From: Cliona cf. orientalis
Lineage: Eukaryota > Porifera > Demospongiae > Clionaida > Clionaidae
Assembly (NCBI GenBank): GCA_963930775.1
Contig: OZ005693.1
Location: forward strand, 7,934,006 to 7,998,005
DNA: 64,000 nt
Direction: 5' to 3'
Translations under genes and position numbers: made by a program
In this document: piece after piece, positions 11,061-21,490 of the stretch
Numbering within the stretch: position 1 is the stretch's first letter
How the letters are laid out: every line of letters begins with the position of its first letter
The notes under the pieces: model-generated
The model's database searches: none
What the model saw: the letters and a program-made list of their open reading frames with translations, nothing else
Told to the model about the DNA's origin: nothing

Positions 11061-11372
11061 GATACACCCCCATGGAAGACTAAATTTTGATTTAGCTACC
11101 CCGTCAGGAAGCCTAATTAATTGACTTCAACCATCAAGAACCAGGACTTGACCCCTCCAAGGCTCATTAAAAGGCAACAAGATGCAGTGTCATTTGCATA
11201 TGTATGCATGATAATCCCCCAGGATTCATTATTTTCTTCATGGGAACCATCTAGATTTCATTAAAATTGGGTACTTTCATTAAAAACCTATTTTTACCCG
11301 TCAAGAACTCATTAAAATGGCATAAATTTAGACCCCTCAGAAGTAATTATGGCTCTTCCGTGGGGGTGTATC
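11061..11372. mobile_element. MITE with gatacaccccca inverted ends
   Basis: The left end gatacacccccatggaaga is repeated inverted at the right end (tcttccgtgggggtgtatc). There is no coding sequence inside. The TRIM/NHL pseudogene begins within about ten bases of the right end, so this insertion or a linked rearrangement marks the point where that gene copy lost its 5' part. Confidence 0.65.
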
Positions 11373-11378
11373 ACTATT

Positions 11379-13262
11379 ACCCTGATCTGCTGAGACTGTG
11401 TTGTCAAAGTTCATTGTGATCATGAGTACGAATTTGTGAAGATAGCATCCCCTGAGACGAAGAAGAAGCTCATGGAGCACCTGACTCCTTTCTGTGAGGT
11501 CCAGGTAGGGATACAAGGTCCTGTTAGAAACATCGAAGGAGCAAAAGCTGAGATTATTGCGATGGATGAGTCAATGACTACTTCAATCAAGCAATCGTTC
11601 TAAGAGCTTCGAGATATTCTCGACAAGAGAGAGAAAGAGCTGTTAGCAAAAACAGCTGCCACTGTGGAGAAAAAGATGAATAACCCCACTGTGCAGCAGA
11701 AGAAATTGGAGATGAGTTCAGGCACCATCCAGAGCCTCGTGGAGTTTGTCGAGAGAAATGTTGAGAATGCAACAGATGAAGAACTGATGACCTTCCACAC
11801 CCAAATGATGACCAGGATCAGACAGAGAAACAGCGGCTAAGCAACCTAGAACTGTATCCAGTGGAGGAGGCAGACAAGGAAGTAACCATCGACTGTGCAA
11901 GTGCCACTGAAGAAGCTGTGCCAGCAGAATGCTAAGGTGGTTGCCACACCCATGAATGTAGCCATTGAAGAATGTTGATGCTAGTGTGGGCAAAATGTCG
12001 AGGGTAGAGATGTGCCTTACCTACCCAAATGGTCGACCAGCTAAGGCAGTGGCGTAAGATGTTGTTTTTGAACAGGGGGGCTGTAAATAAAATTGCGTGC
12101 AAAGCGTGCAAAAAATTTCTTTGGATCACACGATGCGCCTTCAAACCATGCCTATTATTATGCTAAGGCTGTCAAGTAGACTTTACATCACAAATAATAT
12201 TATGATAATGTCAAGGCCTAGTAGAATAAATATCTTCCTAGGTTTAGGCCCACTTGTCTGACAAGATGGGGGGGGGGGGGGGGGGGGGGGGGGCTAGAGC
12301 CCCCCAGCCCTCCTGCTTCTTACGCCAGTGTAAGGAGATGCTAAATGTGAAGGTTGTTCTGGCATCCAAAGTGGATAGTTTACGTGTGCCCACCAAGATA
12401 GCTCGGAAACAACAGAATACCTATCAGATATATAGCTAGAGTTTACCCCGACAGTGAGAGGTCAACACCAGCTGGAGGTGATGAACAATGATCAGCCTGT
12501 GTTGAGCCAGTTCAGATATTTGTGAAGATTCCTCCCACCATGCTGGGACAACCAGTTAGGAACTTCAAGGTTGGAGGAAGAGCTAAGTTTGTTTCCATGA
12601 CTTCATCATGATCAGAAGAGATACTGGTTACTGCAGATAAAGAAATTGTAGTATTGATCAAAGTGACAAAAAACTATACTCCATCTCAAATGAAAAGCTA
12701 AAAGATCCCCAAGGAGTAGCAGTAAACGAATCTGGCATCTTTGTTGTGGACTATGGTAGCAACTCTTTGTTAAAGTTTGACAAGACTGGCAAGCTGTTGA
12801 AATCAGTAGAAGGAAGTGGAGGTGGCTCTGTTGTCCATATGGATTGACTGTTGTTGGTAATGAAGTACGTGATTGTATGTGATGGATCTTACAATCGACT
12901 GCAAGTGTTCACCTCTGATCTTTTGTTTGTTCGACAGTTAGGATCACGTGGCTCTGACAATGGACAGTTCAGGTTTCCAGTTGGTGTCACACAACAATAA
13001 AGATGGCAGAAATCTGTATATCTGTGATTTTTCAAATGACTGTATTCAAGTCTTCACCATACAAGGAACGTATCTCCATTCTCTTGTGGCTAAAGGTGAT
13101 ATTACCCACCCCACTGGAATTGCCACTGATGGAGAACTTATGTACATTGCACAGCGAAATGGACTGTTACAAATTTATCGCAAGAATGGTGATAAAGTGT
13201 GTTCATTTCCAACCAAGAGTGATCTCTGGGGTGTAGCTGTTGACCAAAATGGATGTACGTGA
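11379..13262 (+). pseudogene. TRIM/NHL pseudogene lacking RING and first B-box
   Basis: The sequence follows the intact gene at 47149-49344 from its second B-box (matching from about 47696) to the last NHL repeats. It is broken by stops and small indels in the coiled coil (a TAA at about 11602) and filamin region, and by a 284-bp MITE at 12047-12330. The final 104 codons (12948-13262) form one open frame of NHL repeats. Together with the downstream MBTPS1 exons it mirrors the arrangement of the intact gene with the MBTPS1 fragment at 49684-49892. Confidence 0.85.
12047..12330. mobile_element. MITE with cagtggcgtaag ends and a 26-G tract
   Basis: The inverted ends cagtggcgtaag and cttacgccagtg are flanked by a taagg duplication (12042-12046 and 12331-12335). 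A run of 26 G (12268-12293) lies close to one end. It interrupts the filamin-domain region of the TRIM/NHL pseudogene. The 5-bp duplication and CAG end match the element at 10091. Confidence 0.78.
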
Positions 13263-13834
13263 TTGTGGCAACAGCCAAGTGATAACATTCTAATGTAGTA
13301 TAATAGTAATATATTATGATTGTGTAGCATTTATTTTGGTGTAAGATAATAAATTTTAAAATTTACCCTAACACAATAATTACAATGTCATGGAATGACT
13401 TTGATAGAGCATTTGTAGTTTGCTGAGTATGGTTCCCCTACGCCCACTCACTCTCCTCCTCCTCCGACAGACTAACCACAGAACAGCCACGCCCACCGCC
13501 AGACCACCAAACACTAGAACATTGTTTGAACAGTTACTGCCGTCGTCATAGTAACCAGCAGCGACGGGGTCAATGGGGTCGCGACCTCCATCGGAGGCAG
13601 AGAGAGGGTTCTTTGGATGGAATATGTTCCCCGGGGAGGACGAGTTAAGGGGGTGTGGCAATGCCCACTTCAACTGAGGACAGGAGGGAGGGGCCGGAAG
13701 TGGGCGTGGCTTGTATGATCCAGCACATGAGAGTAATGGTGCAGTCAGTTTCCTGTGAACATGAAAGTGAGTCATCACAGTAATATGCATGACTAGCTAT
13801 AACCATGCTAGAGATCTGTGTATGATATTATACC

Positions 13835-14012
13835 GTAGTTAATCGAATACAACGCATGATCCAATTTAACGCAAGAAATTAGCATTAAATTTTTATGAAT
13901 TCTCATAACGCTTATATGTGGAGCGATTGACGACCTTTACCAGAAAAATGCACGTTTTTCAAACTTTAAATTATTTTTTTTCCATGTGTTGTATTAGATA
14001 AAATTTTTATCA
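13835..14012. mobile_element. MITE in an MBTPS1 intron, related to 19901-20068
   Basis: The imperfect inverted ends (aatcgaatacaacgcatga and its inverted form ending ccatgtgttgtattagat) and an internal tgacgacctttaccagaaa are shared with the copy at 19901-20068. End points are approximate. Confidence 0.55.
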
Positions 14013-14414
14013 TCCTCATACTATTATAGCGCTAGAGACAATGCCTAATAATCATTTTGATCATCATCACTCACCGTCCATGTGTTGCGGCAGAGCTGTT
14101 GGGTAGTCCCTGATCTGCTCACTAGCTGTGAAGGGAGGCGGAGACACTGAACTAGTCGTGTACTTTATCAGAGCATCGAGCAGCCAGAAGCAGTCCCTCT
14201 GCATGTGAGCGCTGTCCAGGCAGTTTGAGTCACCGTAGACGACGACCCTCCCCCCTCCCCCTCCCTCCCCCGGAGTGGAGTGGAAACCAAGAACTGGAAC
14301 ATTGGAGATCACGCTACTGCTCCCAGTCACAATCTCTGAACCTATTAGTGTGGGGATGTATCATTACTGCTGACTCAGCTAATTCAGCACATTGATTAGC
14401 CACTAATGCAACTA

Positions 14415-14588
14415 CCGTAAATCTGGAAATTTTTGTTGTAAAAAATATTTTTGTAGTCGATGGCGGCTACGAAAATTAATCTTACGAAAATTAGCATGTA
14501 CTATTAACGCTAATGCAGTAAGGGGTCGTTCCTACGCGAAACTTTATCATACGAAAGTTTCTTTACACGAAAATTTCCAGATCTACGG
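14415..14588. mobile_element. TA-flanked MITE in an MBTPS1 intron
   Basis: The ends ccgtaaatctggaaattttt and gaaaatttccagatctacgg are inverted copies, with TA on each side. It lies between the exons at 14341 and 14643 and does not touch the splice sites. TA flanks point to the Tc1/mariner superfamily. Confidence 0.7.
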
Positions 14589-15000
14589 TATTGTAACTGC
14601 ATAACTGATATTGAATTTTATAGCTACTTCTCCATTTAATACCTTGGTCATTGAGGTCCCTTGCAATGCCCACACCCCTCCGGCCACCGTGCGATGCTTG
14701 TTCCGGATGCATAGCTGATCTTGTGATCTGCTAGCTCAAACTCTCCCTCCAACACCTCACCACTGAGGGCCACACCCCACACTGAGAGGAGACGATTCAG
14801 AGCCGGAATGTTGGCTCCACCTAACAATGAGGGGGGAGGGGCATTATTAAACACAGAACAAAGAAACACTCATGAAATCTCTTGCATAGATCTACACGTA
14901 CATGTACCTGTGTTGGGCATCCACCACTAAAATTAATAGTCTTAATTACATACCACAGCTTCTTGAACCCTCTCCAGAACTCTTTCACACTAATAAATAG

Positions 15001-17280
15001 GTGAGATTGTGTCCTTTAAGGTACCATTAAATTGCGTGGGCGTGAGGTGGGGAATATGACACCTAAACCACATCAAAGTCATAAGTGAGGTGCATGCTGT
15101 GTAACCACGTCCTTTTAATTGCCCAGGTCTCAGGGGTGTGGCTGCTAGAGCCGGAAGTGTTCATTTAATATCCTCAATGGACCGGAAGCCGAGCCGGAAG
15201 GGAGGGGCCAGGCCACGCCCAAAACAGCACCACCCTGTGCCTCAAGGGCCACCATTCTCAATCAAGTGCCGACTTGCCACCGGATGTCCACCGGAAGCCC
15301 ACAATCAATCCCAATTAAAACACACTGCATCCTCAAGGCCAAAACACACACAAACACTTCAAGGCCGTTCTGCCACACCGCCCACGCAAAAGCTCACCTC
15401 ATTTCCTGTGTGGGCGGGGTAACAACACGTCATCGCAACCACATCGGCTTCAAACCATCGTCAGCTTCCGTCCAGCCGTACGGTCCCCTCGATCGCACCG
15501 GAGTACAGTGCCTCATTAACTGACATGGCCTCACCTTTGACCTCATGCCACGCCCCCAAAGCCTCCTCGCGGGGTTCAAAGGTCACCACCGCTTCCGGGA
15601 CACGCCCACCTATCGCCAGGGCCAAGTCCCAGGCGAGCACTGGCCCGTGAAGCCACGCCCAATCGGAAGCAGCTGCATTAGGCCATGACTTGTAATATAC
15701 TTGTTTCCCGTCCCCTGATTTGCCATCAACCCATGCGGGCGGGCGGATATTTTTTACTAGTGTCATGCATGGCATGTTTGGGGCGAGCCTGAGCTGAGCC
15801 TCTGTCGGACTGGAGTAGTCGAAGACTTTAAGGTACCATTTAATTGCGTGGGCGTGAGCGTCAGGAATGGCTAATTCAATTAGCGAATCGTGAAGGGGCG
15901 TGGCCGAAGAGGCCATACGAGTGCTTTTGGTCGAAGGTGGGCGTGTCCAGAATCGGCCAGGGATGATTATGCGCGTGTAATTAGCGACCGGAAGTGGCCC
16001 CTGAAGAAAACACCGGTAATTGCCCACATCAAAGCAAGATCAAAGCATTCTTTCTTAACTATTAACCGCAACGACAAAAAAAATTATACACTAATTATAC
16101 ACTAAGTAGAAAAAAAAAGAATTTATATAATTAATTAATGTTTGGGGGGGTTGGGAGCACTTGGGGAGATAATTTTTATATGGGCGCGCAGAATGGGTCA
16201 AAACTAGAGGTTTGACGGCGGGGAATTTTGATTCACACCTTAGAATTAAAGTTACGGCCCTTTGAAGTTACCCCATATGTTTGTATAGGAAGCCATGCAT
16301 TTGCAATGTTTTCCGCCCACGCGCTACGTGAGGGGCGGGGCCACGCGCGCACATCAACGTGACGACCATTACCCACTTTAGTCAAAATTGATGTATAGGC
16401 TGCCTGCTTGCATTGTATGGCTCTACTATGCATCCAGCTCAACTATGTGGTGGTTTTCGGACAATTTTTTTTTTCTGCTTAGTGTTCTGGTCGCCTTGAA
16501 AAAAAAAAAAAAAAAAAAAGCTTAATTAGGCCCAATTAAGCATGTGGGCGTGTTCCTGGCACTGTGTGGAGTGTGTGCATGTGCGTTAATGCAGGTTTTA
16601 TTGCTTCCGATTGGGCGTGGCTTCACGGGCCAGTGCTTGGATATCGGCGCCTAAGACTTGACCTCGGCGATAGGTGGGCGTGTCCCGGATGCGGTGGTGA
16701 CCTTTGAACCCCGCCAGGAGGCTTTGGGGGCGTGGCAGGAGGTCAAAGGTGAGGCCATGTCAGTTAATGAGGCACTGTACGCCGGTGCGATCGAGGGGAC
16801 CGTACGGCCGGACGGAAGCTGACGATGGTTTGAAGCGGATGTGGTTGCGATGACGCGTTGTTACCCCGCCCACACAGGAAATGAGGTGAGCTCTTGCGTG
16901 GGCGGTGTGGCAGAACGGCCTCTAAGTGTTTGTGTGTGTTTTGGCCTTGAGGAAGCTGTGTGTTTTAATTGGGATTGATTGTGGGCTTCCGGTGGACATC
17001 CGGTGGTTAGTAGGCACTTGATTGAGAATGGTGGTCCTTGGGGAAGAGGGTGGGGCTGTTTTGGGCGTGGCCTGGCCCCTCCCTTCCGGCTCGGCTTCTG
17101 GTCCATGGAGGATATTAAATGAACACTTCCGGCTCTAGCAGCCACACCCCTGAGACCTGTGCAATTAAAAGGGCGTGGTTACACAACATGCACCTCACTA
17201 ATGACTTTGATGTGGTTTAGGTGTCATATCCCCCACCTCACGCCCACGCAATTTAATGGTACCTTAAAATTCCGCCTACT
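15001..17280. repeat. nested GC-rich repeat complex, related to 44580-46680
   Basis: The region is made of several modules. The module at 15016-15640 (start ggtaccattaaattgcgtgg) recurs inverted at about 16660-17270 and in direct orientation at 45640-46300. A second module (15826-16130) starts with almost the same sequence and recurs at 45434-45625 and 46400-46650. A third (16142-16500) recurs twice in tandem, inverted, at 44610-45310. The modules abut head to head or head to tail and carry long A or T runs. A 188-codon frame on the minus strand (15461-16027) lies inside; see findings. Confidence 0.75.
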
Positions 17281-17479
17281 ATCAAAGTTTGGCAGTGCGA
17301 AAAAGTGGCGAAATTTTAGAAGCCACGCCCATTTTGATCGGTATCACCCTACCAGTACAGTCGATCTGTTTTAGAACGAATTTCTGCTAAAGCATTGTTA
17401 TAAGGTGAGCCATAGTAGTAGTCATTTTCTTCATTCAGTTGCAGAGGGGGAGTCCATTTATGGAATAAATCAACTGAGT

Positions 17480-17541
17480 GTTAGTCTCGCGGCGCCGCCT
17501 TTCTCTCTCCCTCTTGTGAGGGCGGCGCGGCGAAACTAACT
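17480..17541. repeat. GC-rich hairpin
   Basis: The arms ctcgcggcgccgcc and ggcggcgcggcgaaac pair around a loop of about 20 bases, flanked by gttagt / actaac. It looks like a small interspersed hairpin element; no second copy was found in the window. Confidence 0.45.
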
Positions 17542-17689
17542 ATCCATGTAGCCACCCTAAATCTGCTTCTAGTAGATCTATTGGTGCTATCCTTTGAGTC
17601 TTCTTGATAAAGCTAATATTATGTGGTAGAAATTCATGATTTCGGTGCCCGGCACGAGATCATCAATTCTCACTTGATCTGATCAACTC

Positions 17690-19610
17690 TCACATGATCG
17701 TACATATAATAGCGTAAAATAAGAAATATTACATTTATACCTAAAGGGAAGATTTTACGCCATCATTCCCATTCTGTACCTAACAGAAACATTTTACGCA
17801 AAGAATTTCAGCGCATATTCCCTTGTGTACAATCAATGTATTAATGTGTGCACATAAATGGAAGATTTTACGCCAACTTAATTTCCGAGACATTACTAGG
17901 GTCCTACCCCCTCCCCTGATGTGGGATATAATATATAATATAATGGGAAGATTTACATGGCTGGCGTAAAATCTTCCCATTATGACTGTACACAGTCACA
18001 AGGAGTAGATATTACGCTGTCATAGTTGCTTCAGGCAAATTCAATTTATCTTTATTACTAGGGTCCTACCCCCTCCCCTGATGTGGGATATACAATGGAA
18101 AGATTTTATGCCAATTACATGGCTGGCATAAAATCTTCCCATTATGACTGTACACAGTCACAAGGAGCAGATATTACGCTGTCATAGGCCAATGAATATA
18201 CTACCTTTCTTTAGCAAAATTCACGCTAAAAGAAGAGAGCTATACCTATAACTGAAGAATCATTTAGCTATTGACTATAGGAGGCAAGTTTTGGCACCGC
18301 AAATTTTATCCTTGACACCGCTGTAGGTTGTTACGGCACCAACTGTGATCCCATAGCGCCAAATCAACACCCCTGATCCTTTCTTGGATATGGTAGGCCT
18401 GGGACATTGAGGATCGAGGTAAAGGTTTTATGTGCATAAGGTCAAGGGTCACTGATGTGCTGCATGATTCTTGAGTGTGGTGTATATCTATTATCATAAT
18501 GACATAATAGCTCCTCCTTGTGACTGTGTGGCTACAGTCATAATGGGAAGATTTTACACCAGCCATGTAATTGGCGTAAAATCTTCCCATTATGTTATAT
18601 ATTAATATATCCCACCTCCTATACCTTTGCAATAGAATTGACTGGACAATAAATCTCATAATTTGGGCCTTGAGGGCTACAAGGCCGATATGGTTCATAT
18701 TTTGTGTCCTCAAGCCAGTCACATCATCATGCTCAATACACATTTGCGTGTGCACCAGCACTATTGTCTATGGCACCATGGCTGTGTGCATACAACATAG
18801 GCAGTAGACATTGTTTACACAGACACGAAACTCACGAGTACTAATTGACACTAATCAGGCACCAATTAGCTATCGCTCAATCTGGCAGTACTGCCACGTG
18901 GCAAGTTCAACAGTGCAGTGTCAGAAGAAGCTAGCTATACACTATAGCTGCTAGCTCTCTCTGTATATAGCTGAGTTTGTCACAGTCTAGTTAGTGTAGT
19001 TCTAGTAGCCATTGCCTGAGTTTGTTGGGAAACAGTGAAACTACTTCTAACGTTTGTTTACCTGGCTGTCTTTATTCACGGAAAGCTGAAGCACTGGTTG
19101 ATTCAACTAGCCATCACGGGCACCATGGCTCACTCAAGCCATCCATCATCAATCATTTCTTTGCTGGTTTGTTTATACTTGACAGTTACTATGGAGGACT
19201 AGGTGCGCACGCCGCACTGCTGACCAATCAGATGGGATATATAATAGTTATAGCACGGTTGCCAGGGATTTATGGTAGTAAACCGACCGAGTCCGAGGGC
19301 GTAGCCCGAGGACAAGGGCGGTTTACGTTAACTATAACTATAACTTATATCCCACATCAGGGGAGGGGGTAGAACCCTAGTAATAATGTCTCGTAAATTA
19401 AGTTAACGTAAAATCTTCCCTTTATGTGTGCAGACATTACATTGATTGCATAGCTACAAGGGAATATGCGCTGAAATTCTTTGCGTAAAATGTTCATGTT
19501 AGGTACAGAAAGGGGATGATGGCGTAAAATCTTCCCTTTATGCCTAAAGGCATCGATGACGTAAAATCTTCACTTTAGGTATAAAGGCAGTTACACCAAA
19601 ATGTACATAA
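17690..19610. repeat. large fold-back repeat with inner inverted and direct repeats
   Basis: The left arm (about 17700-17940) and right arm (about 19345-19600) are inverted copies that share taaaatcttccc motifs and catcaggggagggggtag. Inside, a unit around gactgtacacagtcacaagg occurs directly at about 17983 and 18148, and inverted near 18505-18590. The arms are separated by about 1.4 kb. No protein domain was recognised, so it is read as a fold-back type element. Confidence 0.6.
19230..19345. repeat. imperfect palindrome with gggcg(t/c)agcccgag core
   Basis: The core ccgagggcgtagcccgagg is close to the core of the palindrome at 30990-31115, and both are flanked by gtttac / gtaaac. Both end in sequence resembling atatccca or ttatatc. 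It is probably a dispersed palindromic element. Confidence 0.5.
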
Positions 19611-19900
19611 CTGTCTCACATAGCTATAGCTAGCTACTAGTCAATTCTTGCGAGATCAACTTGTCACAAGTGTATGATTAACTTGTTCTTTTTTTATGTA
19701 GCCAGCGACCATGCCGTAATTATTGTTTGCACTAGTTTAATATTAATGACTGCCCGCCCACATGCAAAATACATTGAAATATTTTGTGACAATAATGTGA
19801 ATTAATTTAGTTTGCCCTGCCTAATCATCTGTCAGTGACTACTCAGATCCTGACAAAAGGTAAGGCAGGGGTGTCTAAATCTAGTGCTGTCAAAATGTAG

Positions 19901-20068
19901 CCTAATTTATGCTAATAAAACGCATGATCTAATTAGCACAAGAAAATTCGCGTTCTAGGATTTTTCATGGTGTATCTTAATGGAGCGTGTGACGACCTTT
20001 ACCAGAAATTTGCGCGAAATTTAAATCATAATTATTTTTTAGCTTGCATTCTATTAGCATGAACACGG
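19901..20068. mobile_element. MITE related to 13835-14012
   Basis: The ends atgctaataaaacgcatgat and gcattctattagcat are imperfect inverted copies; the interior shares gtgacgacctttaccagaaa with the other copy. Ends are approximate. Confidence 0.5.
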
Positions 20069-20791
20069 TAATATACATAATATTATTATTCATAAAGCGA
20101 TCACATGGAGCGCATGCAGTGGTGCTCATAATATAATTATGCTCAGGCTCCTGGTACCATCAACTGAACTTAATTACAGCGAAATTTGTGCAGACAAATA
20201 CATGTAGAGGAGGAAACCCTTCAAGTCTATATACAGGGTACAGGAGCATACAAAAAATGCATTAACTGTACTGCAAATCAGGTGATATCAATTACCTAAA
20301 TAGCTGGCCATAAGATAACAATCATTGTAAGTGCACAATACGTTAAGGACAATGTAATAATAATAAGACGAATAAAAACAATAGACTATTGTTCTTCAGG
20401 GTGGTGCCATCAGATCAGAGGATTTAAGTGCAATAGTTACATAATTATCACAGTAGCTAATTGGAGGCTTATATGAGAAAGAAGAAGCAATAAAAGTAGG
20501 TACATTATATGATGTTATATTCGCAGCTACATTCCACTGCCAGCATTTATGTCATGACTCGTTCTCACAACTTCTCGATGGCAGGTACAAGATAAAATTT
20601 AATACTAGAGCAAGTTCAAACCTTCTTCTACATCAGATTCAGCAAAGGGGTCAGAATTGATCTCCTAGTTTAGAGGTATCAAGCGACCGTTTCTCTCTAC
20701 AGATTGCCTCTCTGGAAGCTACTGATACTAATAGATAGTAATAAATGTCGCTCTCAAATAATCACCAAGGGCATAAGCAAATCTTCATGTG
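20069..20791. other. intergenic, no gene seen
   Basis: The AT-rich sequence contains no open frame with recognisable motifs and no inverted repeat that I could delimit. Confidence 0.45.
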
Positions 20792-21121
20792 CAGGGGCGT
20801 AGCCAGGATTTTCTGAGGGGGTTTCCTAACAGTTGCGCGCGAAGCGCGCGCAAAAAATTTCACGACCACGCCCACTTTTCGGCCACGCCCTCTAGTTGAC
20901 GATCGCCATTTCAGCTAGGGTTTGCTCGCTTCTCGAGATTTTGGCAGAGAAAAGCACAAAAGGAGGAGATCTAGGCTAAGTTTTAGGAGACTTTAGTGCC
21001 TGCATATTGAATCTGGAAACCAAGGGAGTTTCCTGATAGCCAAATCATACTAAGATAATGCTGAATCTGACTGCCAGGGGGGGTTTCCGGGCAACAAGGA
21101 AACAACTAAGCTACGCCCCTG
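20792..21121. mobile_element. MITE with caggggcgtag ends
   Basis: The inverted ends caggggcgtagc and gctacgcccctg bound 330 bp; sequence next to the ends (gagggggtttcc and gggggggtttcc) is repeated in the same sense. The flanks atgtg and atttg match at four of five bases, compatible with a decayed 5-bp duplication like those of the elements at 10091 and 12047. Confidence 0.65.
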
Positions 21122-21364
21122 ATTTGTGTGCATGTGCTTCTCGAATATAGTGGGCGTGGTGTGGCACGGCTATTCTATTCGAGAGTGGCGACTATTAATT
21201 TCGTTTAGCACTTTCAGAGGTGCGGCAACTAATAGGGAGCAGCGTCTGATCGAATGAATATGATATCGTATAGTGGGAAATTTTCATTGGTGCTAATTTT
21301 CATATGATTGACCAAATTTGAAAACACCCTTAGAATAAATTTTCGTATGCTTGCTGTGGGAGAT

Positions 21365-21376
21365 TGCGCGCATGCG
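21365..21376 (+). promoter_or_regulatory. NRF1-like motif upstream of the membrane receptor gene
   Basis: The sequence gcgcgcatgcgcag, about 115 bases before the start codon at 21491, is one base from the NRF1 palindrome. No TATA box was seen nearby. Confidence 0.4.
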
Positions 21377-21490
21377 CAGCTGGTAGTATAGCGCTCGCAC
21401 TTATGTGCGGTATACGGTTTAAAAGCTAATATCACTTATTAAATTAGTAGCAATTCCCTTCTTCTTACTCTTTAATTAGGTGATATCCAT

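Larger units (their letters stand above)
13380..14926 (-). pseudogene. MBTPS1: C-terminal exons of site-1 protease, 5' part missing
   Basis: Minus-strand exons encode the luminal region after the subtilisin domain, the membrane anchor and the basic tail of MBTPS1, the Golgi protease that cleaves SREBP and ATF6. Supported pieces: WWMPNTG (14908-14926), [15 protein letters not shown] to about DLNDQ (14643-14820), GSNSxx-type region with [21 protein letters not shown] (14075-14341), and the last exon with KPRPLPAPP, a membrane segment and CRRRRR, ending at 13380. Splice phases at 14820, 14643, 14341 and 14075 agree. The exon 14643-14820 carries a one-base shift in a GGGG run, and the acceptor of the last exon (near 13765-13795) is uncertain. 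Upstream of 15000 only repeats are seen, with no catalytic domain, so the locus is truncated or its 5' exons are far away. Confidence 0.82.

Noticed and set aside
14941-14991. Extra upstream MBTPS1 exon ending before a 27-base gt...ag gap
   Set aside because: The translation (CERVLERVQEAV) does not match the expected site-1 protease sequence before WWMP, so the upstream limit is left open.
15138-15422. 94-codon plus-strand frame repeated at 16861-17145 and 45751-46035
   Set aside because: It recurs because the repeat module recurs; it is arginine/proline-rich from GC-rich DNA, overlaps another frame and shows no domain.
19022-19372. 116-codon frame
   Set aside because: Its second half is the palindrome at 19230-19345 and the first half has no recognisable motif.
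17690-19610. CRISPR-like array
   Set aside because: The repeated taaaatcttccc motifs are irregularly spaced, occur in both orientations and belong to a fold-back repeat in a eukaryotic genome.
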